Below, one piece after another: positions 50,700 to 61,606 of a stretch of 64,000 bases of DNA. Positions within the stretch are counted from its first letter, which is position 1; the number at the start of each line of letters is the position of its first letter. Position numbers and translations under genes: made by a program. The notes below the pieces were generated by a model. That model was given only the letters and a program-made list of their open reading frames with translations. It was not told the DNA's origin and did not search any database. Source of the stretch: Emmonsiellopsis sp. PD_33 (taxonomy: Eukaryota > Ascomycota > Eurotiomycetes > Onygenales > Ajellomycetaceae); contig JANTQF010000053.1 of the NCBI GenBank assembly GCA_032988165.1, positions 62,001-126,000 on the forward strand. Direction: 5' to 3'.

Positions 50700-51596
50700 C
50701 GTACTGACGGTAACGAGGGTGCTGGGGCTCCGTGGCAGAAAGAGAAGACTGATCACCCGTGCTGTTGATCAGGATGCAGTATGAGATCAAGCTTTGATGG
50801 TTGGATGGATGGAATATGCGCGTCCAGACACTGAATGAGAAGAACCAAGAGGAACAGAAGAGAAGACTCGGCTGTCTCTCAAGCAAACACAGAGCTGGGG
50901 AAACTGCCACCCACCCAATATATCAAACCAGCGGCGGGCAGAGCAAGCGTGGTCCGCGCAGGCGGATTGCTCCTCCCCGGCCATGTTGAAAGGGACGGAA
51001 GCTTCCACGCTGTTTGTCTCAGGAAAACAGAGAAGCAACTCTCGAAGCCAGCAGTGGTCAGTGTTGGAAGTTGTGAAAGGACAGGAAGAGAAGAGAAAGA
51101 GAAGAGAAAGAGAAGAGAAAGGAAGAGAAGAGAGCTGGCTGGCGAGAACTTCAGGGGAGGCCACGGGCACGTGACCCGCCTGACAGGAGATCATCCAGAT
51201 GTCTCTTTATGGTGCGGCGATAGCAGAACTGGAAATTGGCAGATAGGAGATACAAATCATGTAGTATAGTTTGGTAAGTTACATAGGCTCTGACGGGCAC
51301 TTGCACCTCAACCGCTGTCCACCCTCTATATCCCCCTCGACCCAGACACTTAGAATGAGCCGAGGATATGAAACAAAGAGAACGTAAACTAGCAGCCCAG
51401 GATATCAAACATTAATGTGGCGGTGTTCAAATGATGCTTCTGTTTAAATATATTTCAGCTATCAGTTGGCATGGCAAAGTGTAGCTGCATGAATAACCAA
51501 TACAATTTCCCCTGGTCATCAGCTCCTTGGACTCCCAGCAACCGAGAACGTCCTGGAATAGGCATGTCCCATAGCACCCGTTTCTGGTACTGTGCT
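50700..51596. other. Intergenic region with purine tract
   Basis: Upstream region of the dsRBD gene and 3' flank of the next minus-strand gene. A purine tract of repeated 'gaagagaaa' units runs at about 51,081-51,135; on the transcribed minus strand it is a pyrimidine tract about 380-435 bp upstream of the ATG, typical of fungal promoters. No gene is supported. Confidence 0.5.
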
Positions 51597-53614
51597 TCAT
51601 TCGGTGTCTTCAACTGCTTGTTTCGTCTGCTTCTCTTTCACCTCCAACACTTCGTCAACGCGGGCATCGGCGTTCTCGTCTTGCTCACCGGTACGCGACA
51701 CCTTCTTTGTTGGAGAGGGGGCCGGCGTTGTCTTGTCTTCTAAAATCTTGAATTCTGGCTGGGCTGGTGCGCTAGACCTTCTCCGTTTAGACTCGGTCGA
51801 TGCCGAGAGGCTTCCCCTGGACAGGATACTCGCCCTCGCACTTCTCTTGGTGGAGCCACGAAGCGGCGAGTCTGCTTCGCTCCCACCACCGCCTTCCTTT
51901 TTCCCCTTCACCTGAGGGCTGGGGCTGAGCAGCCTGGTAGGAAGTGCTGCATTCTCGCTCCCGAAAATTTCATCTCCGCTATCAGAGCGGGGACTAGATC
52001 CTGAAATGACACGGATCCCTGGCTGGGATATTTCCTTCAAAACACCATGACGACTCGAATGTCTGGAATGAGACGCGGCTCTGGCCTCCGCAGCTGCAGA
52101 CGGTTTGGATGCCATGGGAGGAACAGAACACGGCGTATTTGTTGGAGCACAGGTGCCACTTGCTGGTTTCTTCGGACTTAGAGCATCTATTAATTGATTG
52201 TATTGCTCATCATCAATTGGGGCAGTAATACTGGGTTGTTTGCTGTGCACCACACTGACACCAGTCATGTTAGATATTGCCCGACTGCTGTTGGAGCTCG
52301 AAGCAGCGTAGTCAGGCATTGGTACATCCTCTAGAGTTGAGCGAGCTCGTCTGCCAAAAACTGGTTCTGCGAACGGGCCGACGAAGGAGTCCTGGTTCAC
52401 AGGCGGCGGCGCCCATCTTGATTCCCTATCTAACCACGTTGTCTGCGGCCACTGCGATTGCGGGGTAGGATTAAACCGATGAGACCACATAGAATATGGC
52501 AAAGAACGGTAATCAGGTATGCCGATTTGGCGATGCTCCGGGCGGGTTGGGGAATGGGAATGAAGATCTTCGTCTTCTTTAAAGTTGCCGTGGTCGACCC
52601 CAAGATTGTATTTTAAGGACGGGCGGGATGCTTGATACCACATTCCCGGATTTGGCCAGGCAAGGTTGGAATGCTCCAGGACATCTATATTATACGATGA
52701 GTTATGATTGCAATATAGAGACTTTGGACAAAGTGGCTTACTCAGTGGAGCATGCTGGAAAGAGAAGATAATAAGATCCCTAACTCTTTCGAAGGGTGGT
52801 TCTCTATTCGGCCGGGAGAACCCTTCCGCGATGATTATCCTGATACGGCCAAAGGTTTCACCAGCCTCCCAGTGAGCCTGCTGCAAGAGCTCTTCATGGA
52901 ATGCCGGGAAGCGCAAATAATCTTGGTTCCCGTTCTTATCGACATCTAATATAAGTTGTTAGTAAGCCAGTAGTAATCCCAGCGTTTTCGTCAATATAAA
53001 AAAGAATAAGTTGACATACGAGAGCTTAGATCTAGAAAATATTTAGTTAGCAAAATGAGGATGAGAACTAAGAGATGTGACATACCAATGACATGAGGCC
53101 ATGAAATTCTCTGGCTAACGAGGCTGCCACTTCAACCAAAAGTTAGTAGAAAGCCGATAATCACGACCATCATTCTACTTACGCAACACAGACTCCGTCA
53201 ATAAAAATGCGGATCTCATTCAGCACCGTATCACCGGGCTCCATCAAACTCTCCATGACCCTCGTTGGGACAGGCTTTTCCCAGGTATGTACAGAAACTC
53301 TAAACCGGTCATTACGAGCCAGGCTGGGGATGAAGCTCGTCAAGATCGGAGTCTGCCCTGGGCCCCCGTGCCCATAATCGGCAGCGGATGATAGATGGGG
53401 AGCCGTGGGGTTAGCCAACACATTGTTATGCAGGTAAGGGCAATCTATGGACGTGCCACGAGAGAAATTGTTAACATTGTTCTATCCACTCAGTTACCGG
53501 CAAGAGAAAATACGAACCGGTGTCCCTAGTCACAAAACATTGTGTTTTGAACTCCTGGACAGGCACCTTTGAGCTCTCAGGGAAAAGAAGAACATCCCAG
53601 CTTTCGAACCGCAT
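51597..53614 (-). CDS. Conserved hypothetical Ser-rich protein, nuclear-looking
   Basis: The spliced product is 568 aa. Exons on minus: 53614-53518, 53444-53183, 53129-53086, 53031-53020 (12-nt microexon), 52945-52742, 52684-51597; all phases fit. The N-terminal 205 aa form a compact unit starting 'MRFESWDVLLFPE', with 'FKTQCFVTRDTDCPYLHN', 'FRVSVHTWEKP', 'RISWPHVI' and 'EAGETFGRIRIIIAEGFSR'. I do not recognise a named domain with confidence. The remaining 360 aa are Ser/Pro/Ala-rich and low in structure, with a basic 'TESKRRRSS' near residue 505 that could be a nuclear signal, and an acidic end. The acceptor of exon 3 was taken at 53,129 rather than four bases later because only that keeps a sensible frame into 'GSLVSQRISWPHVI'. 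The first donor (GTTCGT) is non-typical. No function is proposed. Confidence 0.75.
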
Positions 53615-54828
53615 GGCTGTGGGAGTGGGATAGAAACCGCAAGGGTGCAGTCTATAGCACCTTTATTGGAAAGCAAAAGTAATTATTCGACGATCCTGAC
53701 AAAACAGGTAGCTGTGCAGCGTGAGCCACGATCGAAAAGCAAAGGGTGAAAGGCCGGAAAACTTCTGTCCTTAATAGACAAGGAGGCTCAGTGGGATGAT
53801 GGGGGGATGATGAGAAGAAGAGTAAGAAAATGGCGCGTCAACAGAGCAGATGTTGACATTTTTCATATCAGGAAGTCCATATCGTTGGGTCTAGGGGAAG
53901 GCACATCCTCTTCAAGAGGCCGCCTGGACTGTCGCTTCCAAGCAGCAAGGCACCTATATCTCCGGGCAACAACCCGCCCGATACGAAGCCTAAAGTGACT
54001 TGTATCTGCCTTCTTGTTGGATGGCGTCGGGTAGGTGCCGGTCTCTTTATATCCGTCGGATGGCAGGCGGAGGGGGTCACTTTGGAAGGGAAATAGATAT
54101 TGACCCGCCAGACTGGTCGTTTTTCAAAATGTATATTCCATCCAGTCCGTCGACGCCCGTATTTACCACCAGTTAGCTGCAAATAAGCCGTTGTTTGGTA
54201 TATTCCGCCTACATCCTTCAATCTGGCCATGAGCCAGCTGTGTGCCCCGCCACGTCGGAAAAGCCAGCAAGTGGGATTTAAACGGTGCGTCTAAGACGTT
54301 CCTTTCCCCGACCAATACCCAAGCCCGATGAGTAGCTTCCATCTGGTAAGCCAGGGAGTTTAGTAGTAGGAACTACTACTACTCGCTGGATAGGAGCACC
54401 CATGGTCACGGTCACTATTGCCATAGTACGGAGTAGCAAGATTATCAGTTACGACCAATTGATCGCTAAGAGGAGTAAAGGTAAAAGCAAAAGGTAGCGG
54501 CTGGTTTGGATGGTAAGGGGCAGCAAGAGTTAGAAATCGGGTCTATGAAGGCGGAATGGAAGAATGACGTTGGGAGACTGACGCGAGAGAAACGCGTCGC
54601 GTGATATTACGTAATCATCACCGAAGTCATATCAAAATCTCAACCCCTATGTATTGTCCATTTCCTGAACCACCGCTTAAATACCGAAACTCGTCTACCA
54701 GAAAACCATACCAGCCCATACAGCGCTACTAGATCCAGTAATCCGGATACTTGGAGATGGGATATATTTACAAATGACTCCCGTTGCAGACCACAGGACA
54801 GCCATGACAGAAACAAGTCTGCATACCC
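53615..54828. other. Intergenic region, no gene supported
   Basis: Promoter side of the Ser-rich protein gene and 3' flank of the kinase-ankyrin gene. A 120-codon minus-strand frame at 53,868-54,230 has no motif and no supporting splice structure. A 'tactactactactc' run occurs near 54,375. Nothing else is seen. Confidence 0.5.
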
Positions 54829-57800
54829 TCACATAACCGCGCAGGACGACGGGTTATTGTCCCCTTCTTTAATTCTCCGTCTTTCCCCTAGAGCTTTGGT
54901 CCCCAAAAGCTCCACTTGCAGTACATGGCCCGGTGCGGTGCGGTGAAGTCCATTGGCGCCATACCGTGTGGTCTCCCTTGCCTCTATCCAGACAACTTTC
55001 TGGCCATCTGCTGCCTTCTTTCCAGTGCGCTTCTTGGACTCTGGCTTTCCGATCCCTGCCAACATGGTCATGATTTCGCGGAGAAATTCTTTGTCTGGTA
55101 CCTGAGGAACATTATCCTTCCCAGTATCCTTTGAGTCTTGCGATTTAACCGCATCATCCAACATCTTTATATCTGGTCTCCATGCGCCGCCCTCATACAA
55201 CTCACGCAGCATACCAACCAGCTGTGACCGCCAGTTCTCTGGTTGCCGCGACAATTCGTACAAAATGTCCCAGTCCTGTCGATTAGGTTGAGTTTCAATA
55301 GTGAACCCGAGCCAGTATAAGTCCATTACGTCCCAGAGATCTGGCTGGTGGTCAAGCTTTGGGTATATGTCCTTGATGTTGGGGGGGTTTGCATTCGATA
55401 CGACGGGTTCGAGCTCCCAAGCTCGCTTTGCCCCACGCGAGCGCATCAAGCGCAAGACCTTAGGAGCCCCCGAATATGCCTCGGCAGCACGGCTGGGTGC
55501 TTCACGGTTGGATGCTTCATAGCCTTTGCCGTATACATCGCCAGTAGCTAAGGCCCGTTGACGCGCTGCATTTGACGTATATGATGCAAGGGAGTCAATA
55601 TGGGCTTGTCGCCTAGCTTCAGCTCTGATAATCGCAATGTCCAAGGTTGTATATGGAGGGTCATTCTCAACGAGCTTGTTGATACCCCGTTCGAGTCCTA
55701 GATCGAGAAGCAGCTCCGCTGTTTTTACTCGCCCGGCTATTGCAGCTTGTGATAGCGTTAAAATTGCCTCTGGCGCAGAGAGAAAATGCTTTTGGTACGC
55801 TTGTTTGATGTCAACCAGACCAGCTTCAGACTGTACGAGGTGAGACAGCAAGTCAACAATGAGATCGTGACTCTGTTGATCGCTAAGGTTGATATTGTAG
55901 GTAATCGGAAAGAAAACACTCTTCCCGTCGTTTGCATGAATGACAACGCTAGCCCCTTTCCTTACCAAATACTTTGCTCGCCTTGCAGGATCGTGGTCCG
56001 TTAAAAGGGCAGCGTATAATGCAGTCCATCCCCGCATATTTTGTGCGTTAATATTCGGTTTCGGAGAGTGGCCGAATATCATATCAAACGCCTTTTCAAC
56101 TTCGTCTTCGTGGTGTTGCCCCAAAGCGATGACATGAAGAGGAGTATTGTCCTGGTCTATGGCCTTGGCATCAATATTTTTTGTCCTTTCACAGATGCTT
56201 TTGAAGACCGAATGATACGCATCCGGATATGCTAGCTTAGGCCCTCGAATGTAGGCCCATCTGTGAAGGACTAAAAGTGATTATCGAGTCAGCAAATATT
56301 ATACCTTTGAATGTTGTTATTTGAACTCCTAACCTGTATCGCCCCGCCCCGCTTCAACGTCGGCTCCCATAGCCGCTAACGCGCAGATAACTCCACCATC
56401 CCACTCCTCTGACGCCAGTTTAATTGGTGTCATCTGTCGAGGCACCCGGGCCTCTGCATCGATTGGGGTTCCCGCTGCTGTCAAAACCTCGACTAATTTG
56501 GTCGTCTGCTGCAGGTGCTCGTCCCAGTTGCCGTGGCGGATCCAATAGTGCCAGGGATAATCCAGACTGCCATGATATTCTAAGAGAGGATACCCCATAT
56601 AGTGGAGGACATTTCGACCCTTGGCATCTTGCGCTCTCACATCTGCGCCCCTAGAAACGAGGAGCCTTGCCACCTCTACCTCACCGTACCATGCTGCCAG
56701 ACATAGCGGGCTAGAACCGACATCCTCACCGTGGTGTGGCGCATTGACGTTGGCGCTATGGTCTAGCAAGGCTTCCATGGCAGTCTTATTGCGTGCAAAT
56801 GCTGCCCAGTGTAATGGTGTTCCTAGTGGGAGCTCGAATGGGCTATCGGGGGTTTATTGTCAGTCTGGTTATGGATAATGGCAACAAGCGAAACCTTGCA
56901 GGAAGACATACAAATGGAGGATTTGAATTCTCTGAGGCGCCCCTCCACTGTTTTCGGCAATCTTTGGGATCATTTCAGCGTTAACTGACGCTCCTGCTTC
57001 CTGGATCAATCGTGTTGCAATTCTGCGGATATAATCCTCTCGGAGAGTAAACAGCCAGTGCAGGGCAGTTAAATTCTCCTCTTTTGTCGAAAATGATGCC
57101 TTCGCTTTCTTATCGAGAAGGTAATCGATGACATGAGCATGCCCTGCTTGGCATGCCTTGTAAAGAGGCGTTTCCAGATTGTCATTCTGGACATCAGGAG
57201 ACATCCCAACTCCCTCAAGGAGTTTTCGCACAACATCTAAAGACCCAAGGGTGGCAGCGACGTGAAGGATCGTATTTCCTTTCTGGTCGACGACACTATT
57301 ACCTTCTGCCAGCCATGCAGCCGATTTATCGGCCACTCGTGCGGTTTGAATAATATCCGGTTTCCTAAGAAAAGGGTCTGCGGCGAACCCACCCATATCC
57401 CTGAATTTCTGCTTTGCCGCCTCTAATTCCTCCTGTGCTATCGTCTTGGTTGGGACAGAAAATAGATATCCTTCAGAAACAGCTTTCAACATCCATTTAT
57501 CGAGGATCTTGGCTCCAAATTCGGGACTTCGGCCATGAGCATGCATTACCTGGGCGTATACCGCCCTCGCTGGAGTGAAACCTCCTCTAGCAGCTTCCGT
57601 TACATATTCAAGCAATTTGTCAACGTATGGCTCACTTCTTGTAATACTCTGTGCTAGGCCAAAGAGAACGTCGCTGGCAAATGAATCTTTCGAAGTCCGA
57701 TACTGCTCTTCCAACTCCTGGACAACAGACTTATCGAGGCGGCGCCAAAAGTTGGCCCCTTTGTTATATACTTGATCAGCGGTACCAACATACCGTGGAC

Positions 57801-59435
57801 CGCTACGGCCGACCTGGGATACGCAGAGCCTATTTATATATTAGAGAGGTGTTACAGCGAAGAAAGGATAGTGTTCACCATACCAAGAAGCGTACGCTGC
57901 TGAGTCGAGTCTGAGAAGATCGGGACTTGGTAACGATCGTGCCCAGGGATCTTCGGCCAGCAGGCCTCTCAACGCCTTGGTGAGTTGCATCCGAAGTTCG
58001 GACGATATTGATTTCTCTTCCCTGAGAAGACGGATTGCAACGTCGAGATGACTTTCGCTTCTGCTACGCAGATCAACAGGCTCGCCCATTTTGACAAATA
58101 TGGACATTATCAAAAGCCCAAGACTGTAGGAGTCGAATCTAAGCATAAGTTCTGGTTTGAAGGTGGCCTTTCTCCATCGAGAAGAGTCCCCAACTTCAGG
58201 AGCGACCCATCCAGGTGTGCCTCTGTAATCATCGGCCGTTAATTCGCTCCCAGGAATTTCCATATCTATGCAGACACCAAAATCGCTAATTTTGCCGCAG
58301 AACGGGACCTTGTCGTTCTGTGCATCATGGAAAATGAGGACGTTGTCAGGTTTTATGTCTCCATGTGCAATATGAAGGGAATGGAGGGCTTGTATTCCTG
58401 CAGACACATCCAGAGCCATCTGATGTTTGACATCAAGTGGGTTGGTGCCCATCAATTCCCGATTCTCGTCCTTGAGGAAGTCAGTCAAGGTCGTGAGGGC
58501 GCACTCCATGAATAACACCGGGATAGGCGTGTCGGGTAGGGGATAATCGTAGCCCCAGGAAACCAAATGAACCATATTCCGATGGTTGCGAAGTGAGGGA
58601 TTGCAAAGTGCTCTGACTTCAAGCTCCAACGTTCGCAACTGCAGGCGGTAATCGTCACCTTCAGCGAAACGTACACCATTCTCTCTTGACAAGGGCAAAT
58701 TGACACGCTTAATCACCAAACCCGGGTTTCTGGTAAAACCGGGGCCGTCGCGGAAAACAGTAAATTGGGCACCGGTTCCTACTTTCACTGCGCTGGTTTT
58801 TAGATTCAGCTGGTTTTTTAGATGTCGCGGGCCATCGATACCCGTTCGAGAAAGGATACCAGTGAAGTGGGATAGAGTGCTCATAAACTGATGTTCCCCG
58901 TTACGGATAGATGTGACTCTCTCTTCCAGTGGATCAACCAATGTTGTATTCCAACTGTCATCGTCAGTGGAACTTTCGTTGCCATCCCCTAATACATCCC
59001 AGACATCGTTCAGCAAATCCTCGCCGCCTTCATCTTCAGACTCCTCCCCAAGACTGTGGTCTGAGAGACCCGGTGCTATATCCTCACCTCCTCCTAACAT
59101 ATCCAGGGCATCGTCAAGCAAATTATCGCCGTCTTCTTTTGAATCTTCACCAAGGTCGAGTTCCACATGATCCGATGTCAGCACATCCCCTCCTCCCAAC
59201 ATGCCCAAGGCATCATTGAGCAGGTTCTCGCCGTCCCCGTCGGATTCCTCATCAAGGTCGAGTTCTACAAGATCCGATGCTAGCCCATCCCCGCCTCCTA
59301 GCATGTCTAGGGCATCGTTGAGCAAATCGTCGCTCTCTTCATCGAGTTGTATATCCTCCGTCTAGCTTCATCTGTTAGCTGAAAGAAACTAACAATTGCA
59401 AAGAACAGTTCATATATTCGTACTACCAATGCCAT
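54829..59435 (-). CDS. Large protein kinase-ankyrin repeat protein with acidic N-terminal repeats and CaaX end
   Basis: The spliced product is 1,452 aa. Exons on minus: 59435-59424, 59361-57884, 57829-56912, 56842-56334, 56270-54829; all phases fit. The 12-nt first exon (Met-Ala-Leu-Val) is inferred; the downstream frame otherwise has no early in-frame ATG. Residues 12-150 are four acidic repeats of about 35 aa around 'LLNDALDMLGGG'. Residues about 198-480 are a kinase with 'VGTGAQFTVF' loop, Lys in 'LVIKRVN', 'HGDIKPDN' (HGD replacing HRD), 'SDFGVCID' and 'GTPGWVAPE', so it may be active. Sel1-like helices ('ARGGFTPARAVYAQVMHAHG') follow, then ankyrin repeats from about 670 ('KGNTILHVAATLGSLDVV', 'TPLHWAAFARNKTAMEALLD', 'SSPLCLAAWYGEVEVARLLV'). 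The protein ends in CAVM, a farnesylation-type CaaX box. The architecture suggests a membrane-tethered signalling kinase. It is divergent from the HeLo-pseudokinase gene 440 bp away. Confidence 0.85.
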
Positions 59436-59875
59436 TTTTGCAGATTTGAAAGCTATTACTCAAACAGAGCAAAATGAAGGAGGCGCTCCCGTTGATATGG
59501 ACGCCAATTCGCGGTCATGAATTCCTGACACAGTGAAATGGACAACAAAACGGGCAACTGTTGCTTGGGGACCTTGGAACCTAGAGGGTCCGGAAGAATA
59601 TTCATCTGCTTTTGCTCTCGACTCTGCTGAGTTGGGTGGTCGGAAAGCGATCTCAACACTAAACACGCTAATGCCGGGCTGAATCCTTCGATGCACCTCG
59701 AATACTTGGCAAAATCCCACAGCCAGAAATAGAAACGGGGTATTTATTTTGGAGGGGTAGGGCCTACCCCTCCAAGAAACGAATTCATCATGAACAATAA
59801 ATCAAGTCCCGAATCAAAACCAAAGGGTGATATATATTCTTATTCTTATTGTTCTTCTTTTGCGCGATTCCCGCC
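59436..59875. promoter_or_regulatory. Shared promoter of the kinase-ankyrin and HeLo-pseudokinase genes
   Basis: 440 bp lie between the inferred divergent start codons. The region holds a perfect palindrome at 59,749-59,775 (separate entry). Around 59,828-59,850 'gtgatatatattcttattctt' just before the HeLo gene could serve as a TATA-like and pyrimidine initiation region. The kinase gene's own 5' limit is uncertain because its first exon is inferred. Confidence 0.5.
59749..59775. promoter_or_regulatory. Perfect 27-bp palindrome with two STRE-like cores
   Basis: Arms 59,749-59,761 and 59,763-59,775 are exact reverse complements around a single central base at 59,762. Each arm contains AGGGG/CCCCT, the stress-response element core bound by Msn2/Msn4-type zinc fingers in yeast. 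The site lies 101 bp upstream of the HeLo-pseudokinase ATG and about 314 bp from the kinase start, so one site could serve both genes. Binding is inference. Confidence 0.6.
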
Positions 59876-61606
59876 ATGGATTTTTACGGAACGGCCGCTA
59901 CAGCGATACACCATGTCATCCAGGTGACCATCTTCATCAAAGGCGTCATTTCCGACGTGAGAGAGTACGATGATGACCGAGGCACTATCCAGCTCAAGCT
60001 TGATATCCAGCTGACTTCGCTGGAGTTCTTCCGGCGGAGGTTCCTACATGAAAAACATGGGCTCATGTTACCGGGCCATCTACCGGATTGGATAGCAGAC
60101 ACCATCTGCAGCCTCCTCTTGAAGATGGGACGCGTGCTTGCCGAATATCGAGTGGTGGCAAGCAAATATGATGATTTTGACGAGAAGATGAAGGAGATGA
60201 AGGTTACAGACGACAGCGAGGTCGTGAGTAAGAGGGAGAAGTGGAAACAATCGTTCCTGGACCGGGCCAAGTCGCATGCCAAATCCATCAAGACGAAGGG
60301 GTACGACTGGTCGCTCTTTGACAAGAAGAAGCTTCTTGGGATTCTGGATGAATATCAGGAGTGGACGGGCAGTTTGAGGGACATGATGCAACATTTCTCT
60401 CAGGAGATGGTCTACAGCCTTGCTGACGCTACAACAGCGTCACCACCCGCAGTCGAGGAGAACTTAGAAGGCACCGGTCTGGAACAAGTTGTCCAGAGGC
60501 AGAAACTGGCGTTGACTGAACCTCCAAGCGACTTTAAGGAGCTCGGGGGAGATATCGTGGAGGAAGGGTCTTCTTCGAGCCGTTTCCAACGCGCCCGCTG
60601 GGCACACCAGGGCGAGTCTGTGGAAATCATAGTTGAGTACAGGGACTACGACCGTCGCCTAAAGTATGACGACCTGGACGAGGAGGAAATTTCTGAGTTG
60701 AAAGCGCCTGTGAAAAATCTTGCGTGGCTATTGCAAAACGCCACTTTCCAGGACGATGGGAACAATGCGACGAAAATGCAAGGCCCTGCCATATATTCTC
60801 TTCAGTGCCTTGGGTTCATGGACCAGGTTGATAAAGAGCGATCCGCATTCCTTTACAAGCTCCCGTTCCGCCAGCCTGCCGCGGACGCACAGGCGGACCA
60901 AAAACTTCTCACTCTCCACGAGATAGTTACCAAAGTCGACGCTAGAACCAAGCGGCCACTGAAAACTTCACTTTCGGACCGGTTCAGTGTTGCTCATTGT
61001 CTGGCCCTAACCCTCTCAAACGTTCATGCTTCCTTCTGGGTGCACAAGAACATTTGGAGCCGCGGGATCCTTCTCTGCAAGCAGGGCAAGGAGGGGATCA
61101 CACCCTTCGAGGCGGCAGGTTCTGTAATGCCCCCCAACACCGAAGATGCTGAACTACCCCACTTGGTTGCTTTCCTTGGGGATTGGGGATACGCGCGACA
61201 CGTCGAAGGAGCAACTGACATGCGGAGTGACTTTGAAATGGAGCCCAACATGTACCGACACCCAGAGCGACAGGGCGCACCGACCCGTCAATTCACACGA
61301 GTTCATGATATCTACGCTCTTGGCGTAGTTTTGCTGGAGATTGGTTTGTGGAAAACAATCTCCCAGTTGTTTGACGCGCGCATCAAAGACAGTAAGCGGA
61401 CGGGGAAACTCCCCAAATCTAAGGATGTGAAGAATGCATTGGTTGCGTTGGCGCAGTCGGAACTGCCGCGGGAGATGGGAAATGTGTATGCGGGTGCGGT
61501 TGTGAGATGTTTGACGAGCGATTTCCGGAAGAAGAGTGATACGGAGCTTTCATTGGATTTTAGAGAGAAGGTTGTTGATGCTATTGCTTTGGGAATGAAG
61601 CTGTAG
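59876..61606 (+). CDS. HeLo-domain protein with C-terminal pseudokinase (Het-S/MLKL-like architecture)
   Basis: Single exon, 576 aa. Start at 59,876 has a strong context (gccATGG); an upstream in-frame extension has only a TTG. Residues 1-190 are mostly helical, beginning 'MDFYGTAATAIHHVIQVTIF', with 'IQLKLDIQLTSLEFFRRRF' and 'YDWSLFDKKKLLGILDEYQEW', the pattern of prion-inhibition-and-propagation (HeLo) domains. The hydrophobic first helix is where Het-S inserts into membranes. Residues about 230-560 have a kinase fold without catalysis: 'VEIIVEYRDYD' lacks the VAIK lysine (about 250), 'VHKNIWSRGILL' replaces HRD..N (about 388), 'GDWGYARH' replaces DFG (about 433), and 'YRHPER' stands at the APE position. 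'DIYALGVVLLEIGLWK' is a well-kept kinase F-helix. Family knowledge suggests a membrane-acting cell-death executor controlled by the pseudokinase; this is inferred. Confidence 0.82.
   Translation: MDFYGTAATAIHHVIQVTIFIKGVISDVREYDDDRGTIQLKLDIQLTSLEFFRRRFLHEKHGLMLPGHLPDWIADTICSLLLKMGRVLAEYRVVASKYDDFDEKMKEMKVTDDSEVVSKREKWKQSFLDRAKSHAKSIKTKGYDWSLFDKKKLLGILDEYQEWTGSLRDMMQHFSQEMVYSLADATTASPPAVEENLEGTGLEQVVQRQKLALTEPPSDFKELGGDIVEEGSSSSRFQRARWAHQGESVEIIVEYRDYDRRLKYDDLDEEEISELKAPVKNLAWLLQNATFQDDGNNATKMQGPAIYSLQCLGFMDQVDKERSAFLYKLPFRQPAADAQADQKLLTLHEIVTKVDARTKRPLKTSLSDRFSVAHCLALTLSNVHASFWVHKNIWSRGILLCKQGKEGITPFEAAGSVMPPNTEDAELPHLVAFLGDWGYARHVEGATDMRSDFEMEPNMYRHPERQGAPTRQFTRVHDIYALGVVLLEIGLWKTISQLFDARIKDSKRTGKLPKSKDVKNALVALAQSELPREMGNVYAGAVVRCLTSDFRKKSDTELSLDFREKVVDAIALGMKL

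Noticed and set aside
53868..54230. 120-codon minus-strand open frame
   Set aside because: No domain, no splice context and no conservation signal visible; probably chance in the promoter region.
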